Part shown: positions 13,513 through 26,372 of the stretch, piece by piece | Layout: each line of letters begins with the position of its first letter | Position numbering within the stretch: the stretch's first letter is position 1 | Assembly: GCF_037392515.1 (NCBI RefSeq) | Contig: NC_090288.1 | Location: 11,538,969-11,602,968 of the forward strand | Length of the DNA: 64,000 nt | Source of the DNA: Haliotis asinina | Taxonomy: Eukaryota > Mollusca > Gastropoda > Lepetellida > Haliotidae | Direction of reading: 5' to 3' | Position numbers and translations under genes: made by a program | The notes under the pieces: generated by a model | Databases searched by the model: none | What the model was told of the DNA's origin: nothing | The model's input: the letters and a program-made list of their open reading frames with translations, nothing else

Positions 13513-15926
13513 AATATATATAGCCACGTGATGAATAAAACTCAAAAACTGTGATAGGCAAAGCCACTAGTAAGGGGTGAGTAAAAGTTAAAAAAAAACA
13601 CTAGCAATTTTGCAGCTATTTGTGTTTATAGTGTCTACAAATCACAACATTCTGTATTCTCTGGTGACAGTTCAAAATGTTGATTTCAGCTGCACTATGA
13701 AAATATGTATGCCCCATTTTATAACCATAACTATGTGTAAATATATTATTCTTGTGGCATCTAAGGTACTTGGTCACATCCGAATCACAACACAATGTAT
13801 AGATGACCTCAGGCTACAGTAAGGCAACATAGTTCCGATGCTCCCATAGTGTGGCCAATATCTAAACACTCACATATTCATACCTACTAGCTCAGGTGGA
13901 ATAACATGTATCTCCGAGGCATACATGCCATGTGTCAATTGCTAGCTGTGATCACCTACATACTTCTCACAAGTCTGTTTGACTATGACTTTAATCACCC
14001 CCTGGGAAGGGATTGGTTACAAATAACAAACAGTTATAACACAGATGCCAAGATAAGCCCAAAACAAATATTATTTATAGGATAAGCTGGGATCGAAAAC
14101 ATATACTGATTGTTTTGGTCAACATGTTTTATCACAAAAATGCATGTGCTAATTCATATATGTCTTTTTATTTGATCAAAAAATAAGACCATGCAGTCTT
14201 TATCAGGGCACTTATAATAGTTGACTCTGTCCTGGTATTTATAAAAACTCATTTTCTGCCATTCTGTCAATGATACAACACTAACTACACCATTACAAAT
14301 TATTAGCATGAAAAGGACATAAGTAAAATATCAAGTTCTACAGACCAAAAGGTGGAATGTGGATTGAGTTATGACAATATTTTTCATATTTAAACAATAT
14401 TGCAAAATGGCCTGATAAGAGAAAAGAGATACATGCTTTATTTTTCATATGAAAGTATACTTTATCCAAGCATTAGTTATCAGAGCCGGATCCTTCCATA
14501 TGTAAATGTGAATGATGAGGAAACAGGAAATGGAACATATCAATGGCTCAATCTGACAGAAGGCATCGAGACTTGACGATACATCACACTAGTAAAAGCA
14601 CAAGAGTGTGAGCTGGGTTCAAACACTTTGAACAGTTATACAGTTATGAAGTATATTTGTGTCTTGTGAGACAAAAGCCTAAAGCATGCAGGTTTTAATA
14701 TCACAAAAAGTGAATCCATCAAAAGGACATCAAAGCTGTTAATACCAGCTATATGGTTTCAAGGATGTGCTGGCAGATAACCGTCATTGAGCCTGATGAT
14801 ATGTTGCATAATATAACTCCACATGTCGGAACGAATCTTAATAACTAGATCTCCTAACAACTGCACAGAACAGTGACCTTTTATCTCACATCTCATCAAC
14901 CTGTCACTTTAACATGGTTGTACCATATCATCCAGGTGTTATATAACGTCAGCTTATATCTGCTACCCCTGGACAGATCATGATCTAGCCATTACCACAC
15001 ACCATCAGGACATTTGGTCTTGAGCTGTGTGTTTCACTGGTGGGAGATATGCTTGTAACATCACAGTTGTCATCGTAATTACTGTCACAATATAGAGGAC
15101 CAAGCCTAGTCTCACACAGGAATGAGATCAACAGGTTCAGCAGGTTGGATCAGATACGTTCATTTCCTCTATGAAATAAACTGGTTATTGTTGACTGACA
15201 GGTAAATACGTCTTCATATCAACCACTGCCCTTCAATCCCAAGATACCACTGGTTACACATGCATGAACAGTACCCACCTTAATTAGTGCATACATCAAG
15301 TAGCATGTTGCGTAACAACACTACACAATGAAATACCTTGTGCCTCACACTGCAGAAATATTTCAGAATTGTGAGACATCTTTACATGCAAGCACAGTGC
15401 TAAATATTCTGATCAATGTGCTATCCATCGTTAGTTGTAATGACAAAGACAGAATGCTTTAAAATGTTGCATACACAACCACAGGAACAGTTCGAACACT
15501 TATCTGGTTTTATCTGGTTCCAAAATGATCAAAAAATACTCCTAATGACTAAAAAAGACATTTAAACTTTAAAATGTTAACAGTTACAAAACTAATTTCT
15601 GGTTTGTTAATTATGTGGGGTGACTTTGCTTTAAGTGTATTACATTCTCCAAGATATTTCAACAATATACCTAAAAATCCTTAACAACCAGAACTGTTCC
15701 ATTGTTACTATGCATATTCAGTTAGTTCATTCACCATGTGCATCTGCTCCTTTATCAGCACAATATAAACGCTCCTTTATCAGGCCACTCCTACATGCAG
15801 TCATATATATTAGCACACATTACAGTAAAAAATTTACAACTTATATGGGCCACTACTGTGCAATGATTCTCCTCATAAATTTTTCAAACCACATATTTAT
15901 ATTGATGCTGTTGTTTGTAAACTTAT

Positions 15927-16113
15927 GCCTAGTCTCTGAATATGTATCATTTTGATGGTAACAAACAAATACATTTAAAGTGGAAAAAAGCATCAGTGAG
16001 ATGGTGATTCAGACCCTGCTGGATATCTAGACTTGCTTCAATTAAGCCTTTAGCATTGCAAAGAGAGCAAGGTAGCATGGAAAATAATGTGTTCAGGGAC
16101 AGTGAGACAGGCT
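15927..16113 (+). repeat. Interspersed repeat family D
   Basis: Same order of blocks as the copies at 5441-5796: cctagtctctgaatatgta at the start, ggtaacaaacaaatacattt, a tctagacttgcttcaatta block, and gttcagggacagtgagacag at the end. Confidence 0.75.
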
Positions 16114-16844
16114 ACAGACTGCTGTTGCTGTTGCCTCTGTACATGATGTCAATGTCCACAATGATAAGCATAAAAATAATTGTATGGAAGGATGGTCATA
16201 ATATAAGGTAAGGTATTTCAAATGTTTCATTCTAGATAACAGAAATCTACTGAAGTGAGCTGTATCCAGATGACACACTAGTTGTTTAAGACTGGGTATG
16301 TTCCCAGTTTAGCTCTGCTAACTGTCTATCAGATGCGCCTACATGACAAGTTAGCCTTTTCAATACGACATTTCCTTCCCGTCTGGTCACTTGGCCATAC
16401 TTAATCAATCTCAGCTACAACACCTCCATTTCCGTTAAAAACTCATGTTTATTTTCACTTAATACTTCCACAACACTCTCACAACACTCTCACATCTTGC
16501 AGTCCATGATTTATAAACAAATGATTTAACTCAATTTTCAATTTTCGCCTCATTTAATGTTTGAACTTAAACGGACCTTGACATTTGCTTTGCTGCTCTT
16601 AATTTCAAATGTCAAATTTCATCACCTGGATCAACGCCCCCCAGTTCTAAACCTCCTAGTAGTCAATCATTTTATTAGGGTGATTAAATCTTAATGGAAA
16701 CTAAATTTATAGTGAGAACTGCCCATTTACCATGTTTAGCAGGTTTATGAATTGTTTACGTGGGCACTTATCAAACGCATATGACTCACTGCACAAAGTC
16801 CAGGACTCTTAAGCATGTTGAGGTTTGTTGCTATGGTACTGGTT

Positions 16845-17005
16845 TGGTTTCATTTTGTTTCATGCTGCATTCAGCAATATTCCAGCTGTCTGTAAATAAC
16901 AGAGTCTGAGCCAGACAAGCCAGTGAACAACAGCATGAAAATCATTGTATGCAACAGGAATATAATGACATGTCAACCAAGCCTGGAGTCTGATTAGCTG
17001 ATACA
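16845..17005 (+). repeat. SINE family A, diverged
   Basis: It contains catgctgcattcagcaatat, tccagctgtctgtaaataac, gagtctgagccagacaagcc and acagcatgaaaatc, then caaccaagcctggagtctga. The order is that of family A, with an internal deletion at the tggcggcgg block. Confidence 0.75.
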
Positions 17006-17199
17006 GTTAGTTGTTCTGCTGGCTTGAAAAACATTCTACAAATTAACCTATTCTCAAACAGAACAGTCTGTGAAGTTTCAGAATTTTTATCTCTACAAGC
17101 AATGCTTGCACTAAACTAACACTTCTCTTCTGAAAATATATGGGGGAAAACAACAAGCATTAACTTGCAGATTGGACAGTAGACCACATGCGATTCAAA

Positions 17200-17284
17200 T
17201 CTAGACTTGTCCATTTTTGGGTTCTATCACTACAATAAGGGCTGGCTGGAAGTGAAAATAATATGGTTCAGGGACTGTGAGATT
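17200..17284 (+). repeat. Interspersed repeat family D, 3' fragment
   Basis: Only the right part is present: tctagacttg, an agggctggctggaagtg block and atggttcagggactgtgaga. Confidence 0.6.
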
Positions 17285-17619
17285 GACACCACCTGGGCCA
17301 ACTCTCTAGTTTCCATGCCCGACTGGTCACAGCTTGACAACCACGTCTCCTATTAGGAATACTACTCTGGAGTATAGATGTACATTGGAAAGTGATTGAG
17401 CAAGAGACAGCTAAATGACATGCCTTCCAACATACGACAAAGTAAGAAACACGTTCAGTAGGGTAACATACACCATTACATTACAAGATAGAGTTCTCTC
17501 TTATCAAGTATTGTTTTCAAATTTTGATTCCATTATTTTTATATATATGGTTAGACTAGCCAACGAATGGATTAGATTGATTTGTTTTGATAAAATACAC
17601 ATATTCCAATAATGTGAGA

Positions 17620-17905
17620 CTGACTCCAATGGCATCAAAGACTGATTCCTCCTATCTCACAGACAGAGATTCCAAAGGTGCCCAGCACCGATTAGAAAAA
17701 AACAAAGACTAATTCCTGCAAGGTGACAGAAAGAGGGACTCCAAAGGCGTCCACCACTGATTCAAAAGCCGCCAAAGATCGATTCCTATGGTGCCAAAGG
17801 CTGATTCCAATTACACTAAAGAATGATTATTGGAATGCTCAAGACAGATTCCAAAGGCAATAAAGGCTGATTCCAGTGATGCCAAAAAAATGACTCCAAT
17901 GACCA
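17620..17905. repeat. Degenerate minisatellite, about 30-bp period
   Basis: Variants of gccaaaggctgattccaa recur about ten times with spacers of 25-40 bp (for example near 17655, 17735, 17800 and 17855). The spacing is too irregular and the stops too frequent for this to be coding. Confidence 0.65.
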
Positions 17906-20009
17906 GCAAAATGTGGTACATCTTCTGATTATCATATTAATCACCAGCAACTTTTGATGACAGAAGCAGCAAAAGCACATGTCAGTATTATTAGACTAAA
18001 AAGACACACAGAATTAAGGATGAAATTAACATAAAATATACTGCTTTACATGAGAACTCAACACTCATGAACCACCATAAATGTACTTGCTGTTCAGATA
18101 ATATGTATTTACTACAGCATGATGAAAACAAAACAACATCATTATTTCACATCTGATGAGTTTCTATCATGTGAAAAACATTTTGCCATCAAATGAAATA
18201 TTGGATATGTCTAATGATGAGATAATAAACTATAGTCTATATTTCAGCTGGAGCCCTGTACAGATTGGTGTCAGATTACCGGACTTTATGAATACCTAAT
18301 GGTTTAATTCAATTCCAATGCCAAAACGAGGTAATTAGACCCTCAAAAACAACATAATTTTGTCCCTTTAATCAAGACAAAGGATTGTGGTATATCCTAT
18401 TACCATGTAGTGAAACACTAGAGCTCCATGCTCCCTGGTTGTCAGGAGAACAATGGACCTCCTGTATTAATCCAGGTATCATTCAGGTATCATTCAGGTA
18501 ACCACATAACATGGCCACACACCTTGAACTTGTGGAGGTGTTATAGTTGGTGTGTGGTATAGAATCCCTTGAAAGAAAAGGGAAAAGTCCTAAATTTGCC
18601 TAGGAAAAAAGTTTTATTTTGAAAAAGGAATTTTTGAAAAAAGAATTTAAAAATCTGTCCATTATAATCACAAGAGTGAACGGGGTTCATAACAAAATTA
18701 TACCTTTATAAAATTTGATCTGAGAAAATGATAAGTTCAATCCTAGACCATGATTTAACCTTTAATAAGGAAATCTACTGACAACCTTTAGTCATTAACC
18801 TTAAAATATTATGTTTCTCAAAAGTTTGGTAAAATGTGTAACCATGGTAATGAACACAACATGCATGTCAGTCATCAAATAAAAGACCCTTCCCTACACA
18901 GGACCAGGCTGCTGCTTAGCTGTGGAATACAACACCATGACATTAGCTATTAATAAACCATATTAAAGATTTACAAGTGCCACACAACATATTGATACAA
19001 CAGGAAACATGGAGGCGGTCTCCTAGGTTCTCATCAGCCTTGATCTTCAAGCAAGACTATGAAGGGACAGTGTCCAGTGTGAACAGACATGAAAGCTGTT
19101 CATGAACGGCATACGTTTGAAGATTTACGATGACCTCTCTGAACCTACTTAGGAAGACAGGGGCCCTACCTAAACAGCAGGTACTCTTTTAAGAGACGTA
19201 CCAAGAAGTGAGTCCATCTTAATCTCTAGAACATTACCACCTGGGCCCAGTCACAAACTTAGTATTGACCCTTTCACTGGTGAGTCATTAAATACAGTAC
19301 ATCAAGGTCAACAGAAGAACTAGCTTCCAAGAGAAGTTAATACATTGTAATGTGTCTAAGGGGTATTATTCCATTCTAAAAATTGATAATATTTTGCATT
19401 TTCTGTCGATTTTCATCTTTTCTTATTGTTTTATCTGAAAAATACATATTTTTTAGAGTGACAGATGGAAAATAACATTAATTAAAAGTTATTCAGGTAT
19501 ACATACATCTCGCTTGGCCTTACATGAATACACAATACATACAAATCATTAACCTAGCAGTTGCTCCTCTCCATGTTGTATACAAGTTTCCGGGGTGATC
19601 TCAATATTCAATGTGGCTGTCATACATCATAAGTATTTCTATAGAGAGAGAGGCTACCACATAATCGGTTTTGCCTGCAGCAAAACATACACAATTTTTC
19701 AGCCTGTATGGAAACCAAGTTAATAATACCAAGTGGTGGCTTCAGGGGAACATGTGACTAAAACAGCATCCTGCTGAATGCAGGCAACATTAGGGAAAGG
19801 CTGAACCTCTGATGAGGACATAAACACTTTACACAATATCGCAGACATAAAACATTTTCTTATTCCTTATGTTTGCTATCTTGTATATGTATGATTAAAA
19901 CTACATGGAAACATTAATTGGAATGGAGTAAGATTTATTGAAAGGACATAAACCTTAATCCTTTTACATAGCATGAACAGGCTGAGCAATATTTATCAAT
20001 AATACATTT

Positions 20010-20370
20010 TAAATATACAAATAATAACCATACTTACCTGTATAACTCAATATAACATCCAATAATATATAAAATTACTTACTGCCATATATTTAAACAA
20101 AAAAACAACATATCAATATCAATGTATATCAATATACCAATAACAACCCAAAAAGTCTTAATAACAACCACCACTATGTAAATATATCTCCTTCCATGTA
20201 TAACACTCACCACTACATATAACACCTATGAATATACATGTAACAACCATACATATCCATGACGTCCTTCACATGACACCCACCAATATACAAGTAATAC
20301 CTACTAATTTACACAAAATACCCATCTACGTACCATCCATCAACATACATATACATCCAAAATAAATACA
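20010..20370. repeat. AT-rich degenerate repeat region
   Basis: This low-complexity stretch is dominated by variants of aatatacatgtaacaacca and related ataacacc or atatcaat words spaced roughly 25-40 bases apart. There is no clean consensus and no open frame of note. Confidence 0.45.
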
Positions 20371-21207
20371 TATTCTTCAAGACTTATAATTTATTCATTT
20401 GCAGTGTCCAGGATTCTTTTACAAAATTCAGAAAGTCACCCCATAAGCGGTTAATATCAATAAGTGTAATTGGTAAAACCGAACAACTGCTCTACAATCG
20501 GTAACCGAGATTCATGTCACGCTTCATTGAGGCAATATGGGTGTAAATCCTGGCACTGACAGTACTTCAGTACCGGAGGATTATGGGATTACATTGGGCC
20601 TTAACCATTTTATGGAAAACACATTGCTAGAAGCCTTTAATCAGTGACTAGCTTAGCGTAAGAGGGGTTAAGGTTAGACAAGTGTCCTTTCAGTAAGGTA
20701 AATGTGAAAAGTGAAAGAATATGCTGCTCTCAGATTAGCAAATTGTTGTAATCTTCTCAACACAATTGAAGTCTTCTTTAACTTTTTACGTCCACAAATA
20801 CCTCACCACGACCAACCCATTAAGCAGATCAGACATTCAACAGTATCTCATCATACATTCACACACTGACAGCTGATCCCATCCTCATCATAGTGTGGAT
20901 TAAAAAGTACATTTTGAAGTTTTGAGAAGATTACAATTTACGGTGTATAAAGCATTCTTTTCCTACCAATTAAAGGAGACTTGCTTTATCGCTATCGCTT
21001 AACGATAGATATTACTCCATTAATTCAGTGACAGCACAACAATAGCTTGAACATGGCGGCATAGTTATAACATTGAGCTAATGACGTCTTCTTTTCTCGC
21101 ATCAATAGTTATACTTTAGTCAAGGTGGTAGGGAAGCATAATCTCAGAACTGAATCAATGAGTTTGGTTTAAAAGCACTCTTAGTAATCTTCCTGCAATA
21201 TCACACT

Positions 21208-21358
21208 GAGTGAGTGAGTTTTGTTTTATGCCACTTTTGGCATTATACGGGGGTACACAGCAAATGGGCTTCACACAATGTACCCATGTGAGGAATCAAA
21301 CCCAAATCTTAGCATGACGAGTGAATGCCTTAACCACAAGGCCACCCCACTGGCCCCT
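21208..21358 (-). repeat. tRNA-derived SINE (family B), inverted copy
   Basis: On the minus strand this reads ggggccagtggggtggcctt, then gtggttaaggcattcactcg (box A region), then a gggtttgattcct-like box B, then the body with gtgaagcccatttgctgtgt, ending in cactcactca. This fuller copy shows the family ends in a TGAGTGA-type repeat on the plus strand. Confidence 0.7.
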
Positions 21359-21602
21359 TAAAGACAGACAGCATTTCAGCAAAATCACAACAACTTGAAC
21401 ATAATTACATTAAGTAAATGACTTCTTTTTCCACATCATGAGTTATTCCTGTAGACAAGGTAGTAGGGACATCTCTCCTGAATCACTATGTCCATGTTTT
21501 AAAAACATTAGTTTCATTCTGCTTTTTCACACTCAACAACATGGTTTCCCTATGCATCCCAGCACCGACTAGTAATAAAGCTGTGCAAGGCTCCTGCTTG
21601 CC

Positions 21603-21869
21603 CTACAAGTTATTCAAGTCCAATGTGTAGTGTTGACCGAAGCAAAATGCCACACAAGACTTTTTGTAGCTGTGTTTGCCAAGTCTTGAACAATCCTGGA
21701 GAATAACCAACCACTCTGTAAATTTAGAATTGTGACATTCCAGCGTTAAGTAATTAAAAACTTTCAGGAAATTCTCAGCTTCCATGCTGTTGGGGAAGTA
21801 GACCAGCTTCACAAAAATATGTTCAACTTTCACATTAATACTGTATGCCACTTCGAAGCACATCCTCAC
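21603..21869 (-). other. Unrecognised 88-codon open frame in BicD intron 1
   Basis: ATG to stop on the minus strand, with a protein-like composition (Phe/Leu/Lys-rich, four Cys) and no low-complexity repeat. I recognise no domain and see no convincing splice sites joining it to anything. It may be chance, or a relic of an inserted retrocopy; I list it only because its composition differs from the neighbouring chance frames. Confidence 0.15.
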
Positions 21870-22224
21870 TCGAGTTATACATGCTGATCTACAGATAGCA
21901 CAGAAAAGGATCTATTTTTAGTTTGTCTCAGAAAAAACAAATGACCTTACAGACATTTATGAGATAATATTTAATATTTCAGGATGATGGGGCTGATTTT
22001 TTTTACCTTAACTAGATACAAAAAAAACCCAGAATCTCACATGCCAGGTGTATGTTTATTGAAATTGATTATCAGATTATCTCCATTGAAAGAAGACCTG
22101 TATAATGGAAAGAGAATACACCCAGGAAATAGCAGAAAATACCTCTACACCTGGTGCCTGTCACATTCAAAATAGTCAAAATCAATTTTATTGAAGAAAT
22201 GGCCAGTGATTCAGTGATTTGGAA

Positions 22225-22237
22225 TGAAGTGTACAGT
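22225..22237 (+). repeat. Left target-site duplication of SINE A
   Basis: The 13-base sequence tgaagtgtacagt occurs here and is repeated exactly at 22507-22519, immediately flanking the SINE A copy between them. Confidence 0.9.
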
Positions 22238-22506
22238 GTGAGTGAGTGAGTTTAGTTTTACGCCGCACTCAGCAATATTCCAGCTATATGGCGGCGGTCT
22301 GTAAATAATCGAGTCTGGACCAGACAATCCAGTGATCAACAACATGAGCATCGATCTGCGCAATTGGGAACCGATGACATGCGTCAACCAAGTCAGCGAG
22401 CCTGACCACCCGATCCCGTTAGTCGCCTCTTACGACAAGCTGAGTCGCCTTTTATGGCAAGCATGGGTTGCTGAAGGCCTATTCTACCCCGGGACCTTCA
22501 CGGGTC
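22238..22506 (+). mobile_element. Near full-length SINE family A with target-site duplication
   Basis: The 269-bp insert starts gtgagtgagtgagtttag and contains tttacgccgcactcagcaat, attccagctatatggcggcg, gtctgtaaataatcgagtct and caaccaagtcagcgagcctg. It ends near ctaccccgggaccttcacgg. It is bounded by perfect 13-bp direct repeats, the mark of LINE-type target-primed insertion. It is the least diverged copy in the window and serves as the reference for family A. I recall this sequence as very abundant in abalone genomes; that is memory, not a search. Confidence 0.92.
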
Positions 22507-22519
22507 TGAAGTGTACAGT
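22507..22519 (+). repeat. Right target-site duplication of SINE A
   Basis: Exact copy of the 13-base sequence at 22225-22237. Confidence 0.9.
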
Positions 22520-23544
22520 AATGAGTATGGTTTACCCAACAAACCCAATATGGGGAACACTGGGCTTCACATGGATCAGGGTTCCCCATGACGCAGAAAT
22601 CTGCGTATGACGTACTGTAAAGTGAAAATATGCATACAAGAACAAACACTGTGTTGCTTCTGATGCAATAAAAAATATTAAAATCACTAATCAAAACCAC
22701 ACAATTCAATGCTAGAGGTAATAAATATAACTAAATTGATTTCCAATTTCAAACTGACTAGAAAATACACACAAATGATTCTTTAGAATTCAGGAGGCAT
22801 ACATACCTGAAAAAAAGACATTATTAATTGCAAATGGAATATCTTCGTAAATTGTCTGACCCCCAAATTTAGATGCTGACTCCCCCGCAATATTTGGAAA
22901 ATGAACCTGACTCCCAAGTATAATGTCTATGGGAAGTCATGATGAATCCAAACCACAGAATCAAACCATGACCCAGGATATGACTCCACCACTTCAGAAG
23001 AAAACGTAATGTGTTCTGTCGAATCAAATTGGCCAGCCAGCAAATTTAGTCATACCACAAATACCCAGACTCACTTGTGTTGGCTCTATGACTATAAGTT
23101 GGTGCAACAGTGATCATGATGACTGCCAGGCTGTGTATTTCTACGGTGTAAGTAAAGACACTATCTTGCAACAACATACAATAGTAATGCAATTATTGAT
23201 TTTGTAATATATTAGGAGCAAATACATTGGATGGAGATAATACCAATCATACATGTAATAAAACATAGATACACATAATATTTCCTACATACCAAAGTTT
23301 GGCATAGTCATTCATTGGCATTCTGAAGCATTGGGTACAGGGGAGATACAGAGGTGAGAAAAATCACATGTCCGTTCATTAATTTATGGAGTAAACCGCA
23401 TTTGTGCATGAAATTCAGTGAAGATTATAGATCAAAAGATGCAAATGATAATAAAACTGCATTTTTTCCTCAAATATTTAAATACATGCACACACACTGA
23501 AATACAACAGAACAGTTAGAGAGACTCAAAAATATATATACACC

Positions 23545-23665
23545 TGGCTGTAAATATTGATAGTCTGGACCAGACAATCCAGTGATTAATTCTGAGAGCA
23601 ACAATACATGTCAATGTTTAGATGACAGTCAACCAAGTCACTGACAACCTGATCCATTCGAAGAA
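23545..23665 (+). repeat. SINE family A fragment
   Basis: It contains ctgtaaatattgatagtctg, gaccagacaatccagtgatt and a gtcaaccaagtcactgac block in family order. Both ends are lost. Confidence 0.7.
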
Positions 23666-24254
23666 AAAATGTTAGCAGTTATCAAGGTTCTGTACCGGGC
23701 TGGGAACTAAATAGTTCGAGGGTAGTTTTATCTGATGCAAAGAAACTTTTCCAACCTAAACAGCCAATCAAGATCAACATGACCATGTCCATACACAAAG
23801 TCTACAATGTAACATTTATTGAGCCTAATGACAAATCAGTGCCACCACAGAACTAGTGTGAGCTACAACATGTAGCTGCCATTGACCTCAAAACTGTAAC
23901 CTTAAACTATGAATGAATTTTACAATATTCTACAGATACCACAGGAAACAGTGAAGCACCCCTGAGAAAGAGTTCCATGACTCATTTCCTGTCATGCTCA
24001 GCTGAACACATTACTGTCGTGGTTACTGACAATATCATGACATACTTTTTAAGAAAAAGGCCCCTCCGTGATTTTAAATTCCAAATCATGAACTGCATAT
24101 ATGACCTGAGGTATTTATGCACACATTAAATGATGTCACCATATTTAAGCAAAAAATCAAGAGGTGATAAACCCAATGATATTTGCTCTTGACTCTCAGG
24201 TTTAAGGTCTGCACTCACCAATTTTCTACCTATATCATGCTAGGCTGTAGTGTC

Positions 24255-24365
24255 AAATATAGACCAGACAATTCGGTGACTGACACTACGTGCCTTTATC
24301 TACAAAACTGGGATACAATAACAATAACATGCACCAGTAAATCAATAAGTCTGACCACCAATCAT
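24255..24365 (+). repeat. SINE family A fragment, diverged
   Basis: It contains atagaccagacaattcggtg, actgggatacaataac and a caataagtctgaccacc block, matching the middle and 3' part of family A. Confidence 0.6.
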
Positions 24366-25252
24366 GGAAAAACTGTTAAGGTTCTTTATGTGTAGTTCCA
24401 ACATATGACATAGTTGGCCCATTCTTTGGTTTCACAAACGAACACCTTAACCAGCCCCACAAACCATAAAGATATTCACCAGTGAGTAGCCGTAAGGGTA
24501 CTTACTTAATTATAACAGACAAGTGTACTTGTACATAGTTTTGATCTGACCCACTTCACCTTTCATATATTTAGCATTGTGATAAGGGATAGTGTAGTTC
24601 AACAGGTGTTGTTTGCGTGAGTGGTGTTATTAACTCCATTATGACACCCTCCAGACAAACCATCAGTACCATTTTATCGTATCAAATTTTGGTTCAGTTT
24701 TCTAATTATTCTTTATGACAAGCTCCTCCAGATTAAAATAAGACAAAATTGCTTCAAGTTGTTCAAAAAGGGATAAGTAATTGTTACGGTTTACATGAAC
24801 GCCACACTGCATAAACATATACCGGCTCTTGACGACGAGTGAGTTAAAACAATTTAAAGGAAACACAATTTTACATCTTCGACCCTTATCCCTACTGAAC
24901 AGCCGATGTGGTAACGTTCTTGGTCAATTCACACATGTCGAAATGTCAATTTTGACGTCTGACACGTTCACGAAGCATGGCCGAGTCCATACACGGTCAT
25001 CGCGCGTAAGCTAATACCATAAACGACTAACTTAAACGTGAATTTCAACTAATAACCCGAACAAACATGCAATCAAAAGATTTCTGTGACCGACCAATTC
25101 CAACTTCAGAACTTGCATTTCTACGGGAAAGGAATCGCGAGGCCCGTGAATCTGATAAATTGCGAGACACTTTCAGTGCATCACCACACCCAATGTGAGC
25201 CATCTTTCGTCACACACACCTTCAGCGACTAAATATCTCAAATCACACTCAC

Positions 25253-25468
25253 CTCTTTGGCACAGTCTAATTCCGCTTTTACTCCTTCATAAATAGATTC
25301 GAGTTCGTCAAACTGCTGTTGAATCTGTTGTTTCTCCTCGAGAACAGCCAGGCCATACTCCGCGGCCTGCAATTTCTCCCGAGTCGTTTCAGCGAGATCG
25401 GCCTGTAGCCGCTCAACTTCTCGTCTTAGGTCTTCCAAACTCATGTCTGGGCTAACAGGAGTCGTCAT
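25253..25468 (-). CDS. BicD: Protein bicaudal D homologue, first coding exon
   Basis: Bicaudal-D proteins are cytoplasmic coiled-coil adaptors that link dynein-dynactin to cargo such as Rab6 vesicles and mRNP. The 72 codons here begin at an ATG with A at -3 (aaaATG) and contain the family's near-invariant N-terminal segment: [20 protein letters not shown] followed by [13 protein letters not shown]. Residues about 10-70 are heptad-like, consistent with the first coiled coil (CC1). The exon ends after a complete Glu codon at a consensus donor, GTGAGT, at 25252-25247. This phase-0 break falls at the position where I recall vertebrate BICD exon 1 ending (after ...LKE). The remaining exons are beyond the left edge. 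The first 8-10 residues are not conserved with vertebrates, so an upstream start is possible but not needed. Confidence 0.93.
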
Positions 25469-25640
25469 TTTGGCTGCCCAGGTGTGGAAGACCTTTGAAA
25501 CGCGAAAACTTGATTAAAATTTGGAGATTCATAGACCCTAGAGTATCCTTCCACCGTCCGCCATGTCGTCTCTTAATTATGCAGCTATGCTTTGGTCACG
25601 TGACCTGCCAGGTCGGATCGTCTGCTACAAACTCTCACCA
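25469..25640 (-). promoter_or_regulatory. Probable BicD 5' UTR and promoter region
   Basis: The 170 bases upstream of the BicD start include ggtcacgtgacc at 25594-25605, a 12-bp palindrome centred on a CACGTG E-box of the USF/MITF class, and a ccgccatgtcg word at 25558-25568 that resembles a YY1 site. The local sequence is richer in G+C than its surroundings. There is no clear TATA box. The transcription start cannot be placed from sequence alone. Confidence 0.4.
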
Positions 25641-26247
25641 GTCCGATTAATTAACGTTATTATGGGGATTGGCCACTGTTGCAAGACCAGTATTTCAAGC
25701 GCTTGTTTACTATATAAAATTAGGGGCTTGGTAATATAAAGTTGCTTGGTTCAACCACAAACCCGCATGACTTGATCATCAAAGGGAAATAACTCCCATA
25801 TCATACCGGTTCTTCATGATGTATACAATTACCAGATATTCTGTAACGTTCTACAATATGGAACAATGTTTATGAATCGAACGTCACGTGGCTAACATTG
25901 TAAACATTGTAACATTGGCTTTGATGCAAATACGTCGATTTCAAAATATGTCCAATAAATATCATAACGTATTTCCTTTTCATGTACAATGTCTAAATAA
26001 TTTTCAGTTCTGTGAATGGTAAACCCGATTGCAACCAATGTGGATGAGCGTAAATATATGTCGACAATGGCAAATAGGACCAGCATAAGACTCTTACATC
26101 TAAATATGCATGCCTAAACGGATAACCATTGTTACATATTCCGTGAACCACATATTACCTTGACATTAACCAGGGAGTATATAAAATTTATATGTACTAT
26201 GATTCATCTTGTTCAGTATTTATAGAAACATGTTGCTATGGTAGTAG

Positions 26248-26372
26248 CCTAGACTAACGTTTAGTCTGTGAACATATATATTTTCGATAGAAACAAACTT
26301 TTCTTTTGAAATTGAAAAAGAGACCCAGTGAGAAGGGAGATTCAGGGGAAATCGATGTCTCATACATTAATT
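26248..26372 (+). repeat. Interspersed repeat family D fragment
   Basis: It has the family start ctaacgtttagtctgtgaac, then gatagaaacaaacttttc, then a gacccagtgagaagggagat block and ttcaggggaaatc. The right part is missing. Confidence 0.6.

Larger units (their letters stand above)
1..25252 (-). other. First intron of the BicD homologue (part), no exon found
   Basis: This stretch lies downstream of the BicD exon-1 donor on the minus strand. I read both strands for the next conserved BicD coiled-coil segment and found no open frame resembling it, so intron 1 probably exceeds 25 kb and exon 2 lies beyond the left edge. What can be seen is AT-rich sequence with dispersed SINE fragments, small inverted-repeat elements and several degenerate tandem repeats, listed separately. 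The remaining open frames are short and unremarkable. A nested gene cannot be excluded, but none is supported. Confidence 0.6.

Noticed and set aside
15635..15955. A 106-codon open frame on the plus strand
   Set aside because: Runs into interspersed repeat family D and has a chance-like composition.
22332..22610. A 92-codon frame within SINE A
   Set aside because: Equivalent frames occur in other SINE A copies (30310-30609, 60358-60618). They are the repeat read as protein.
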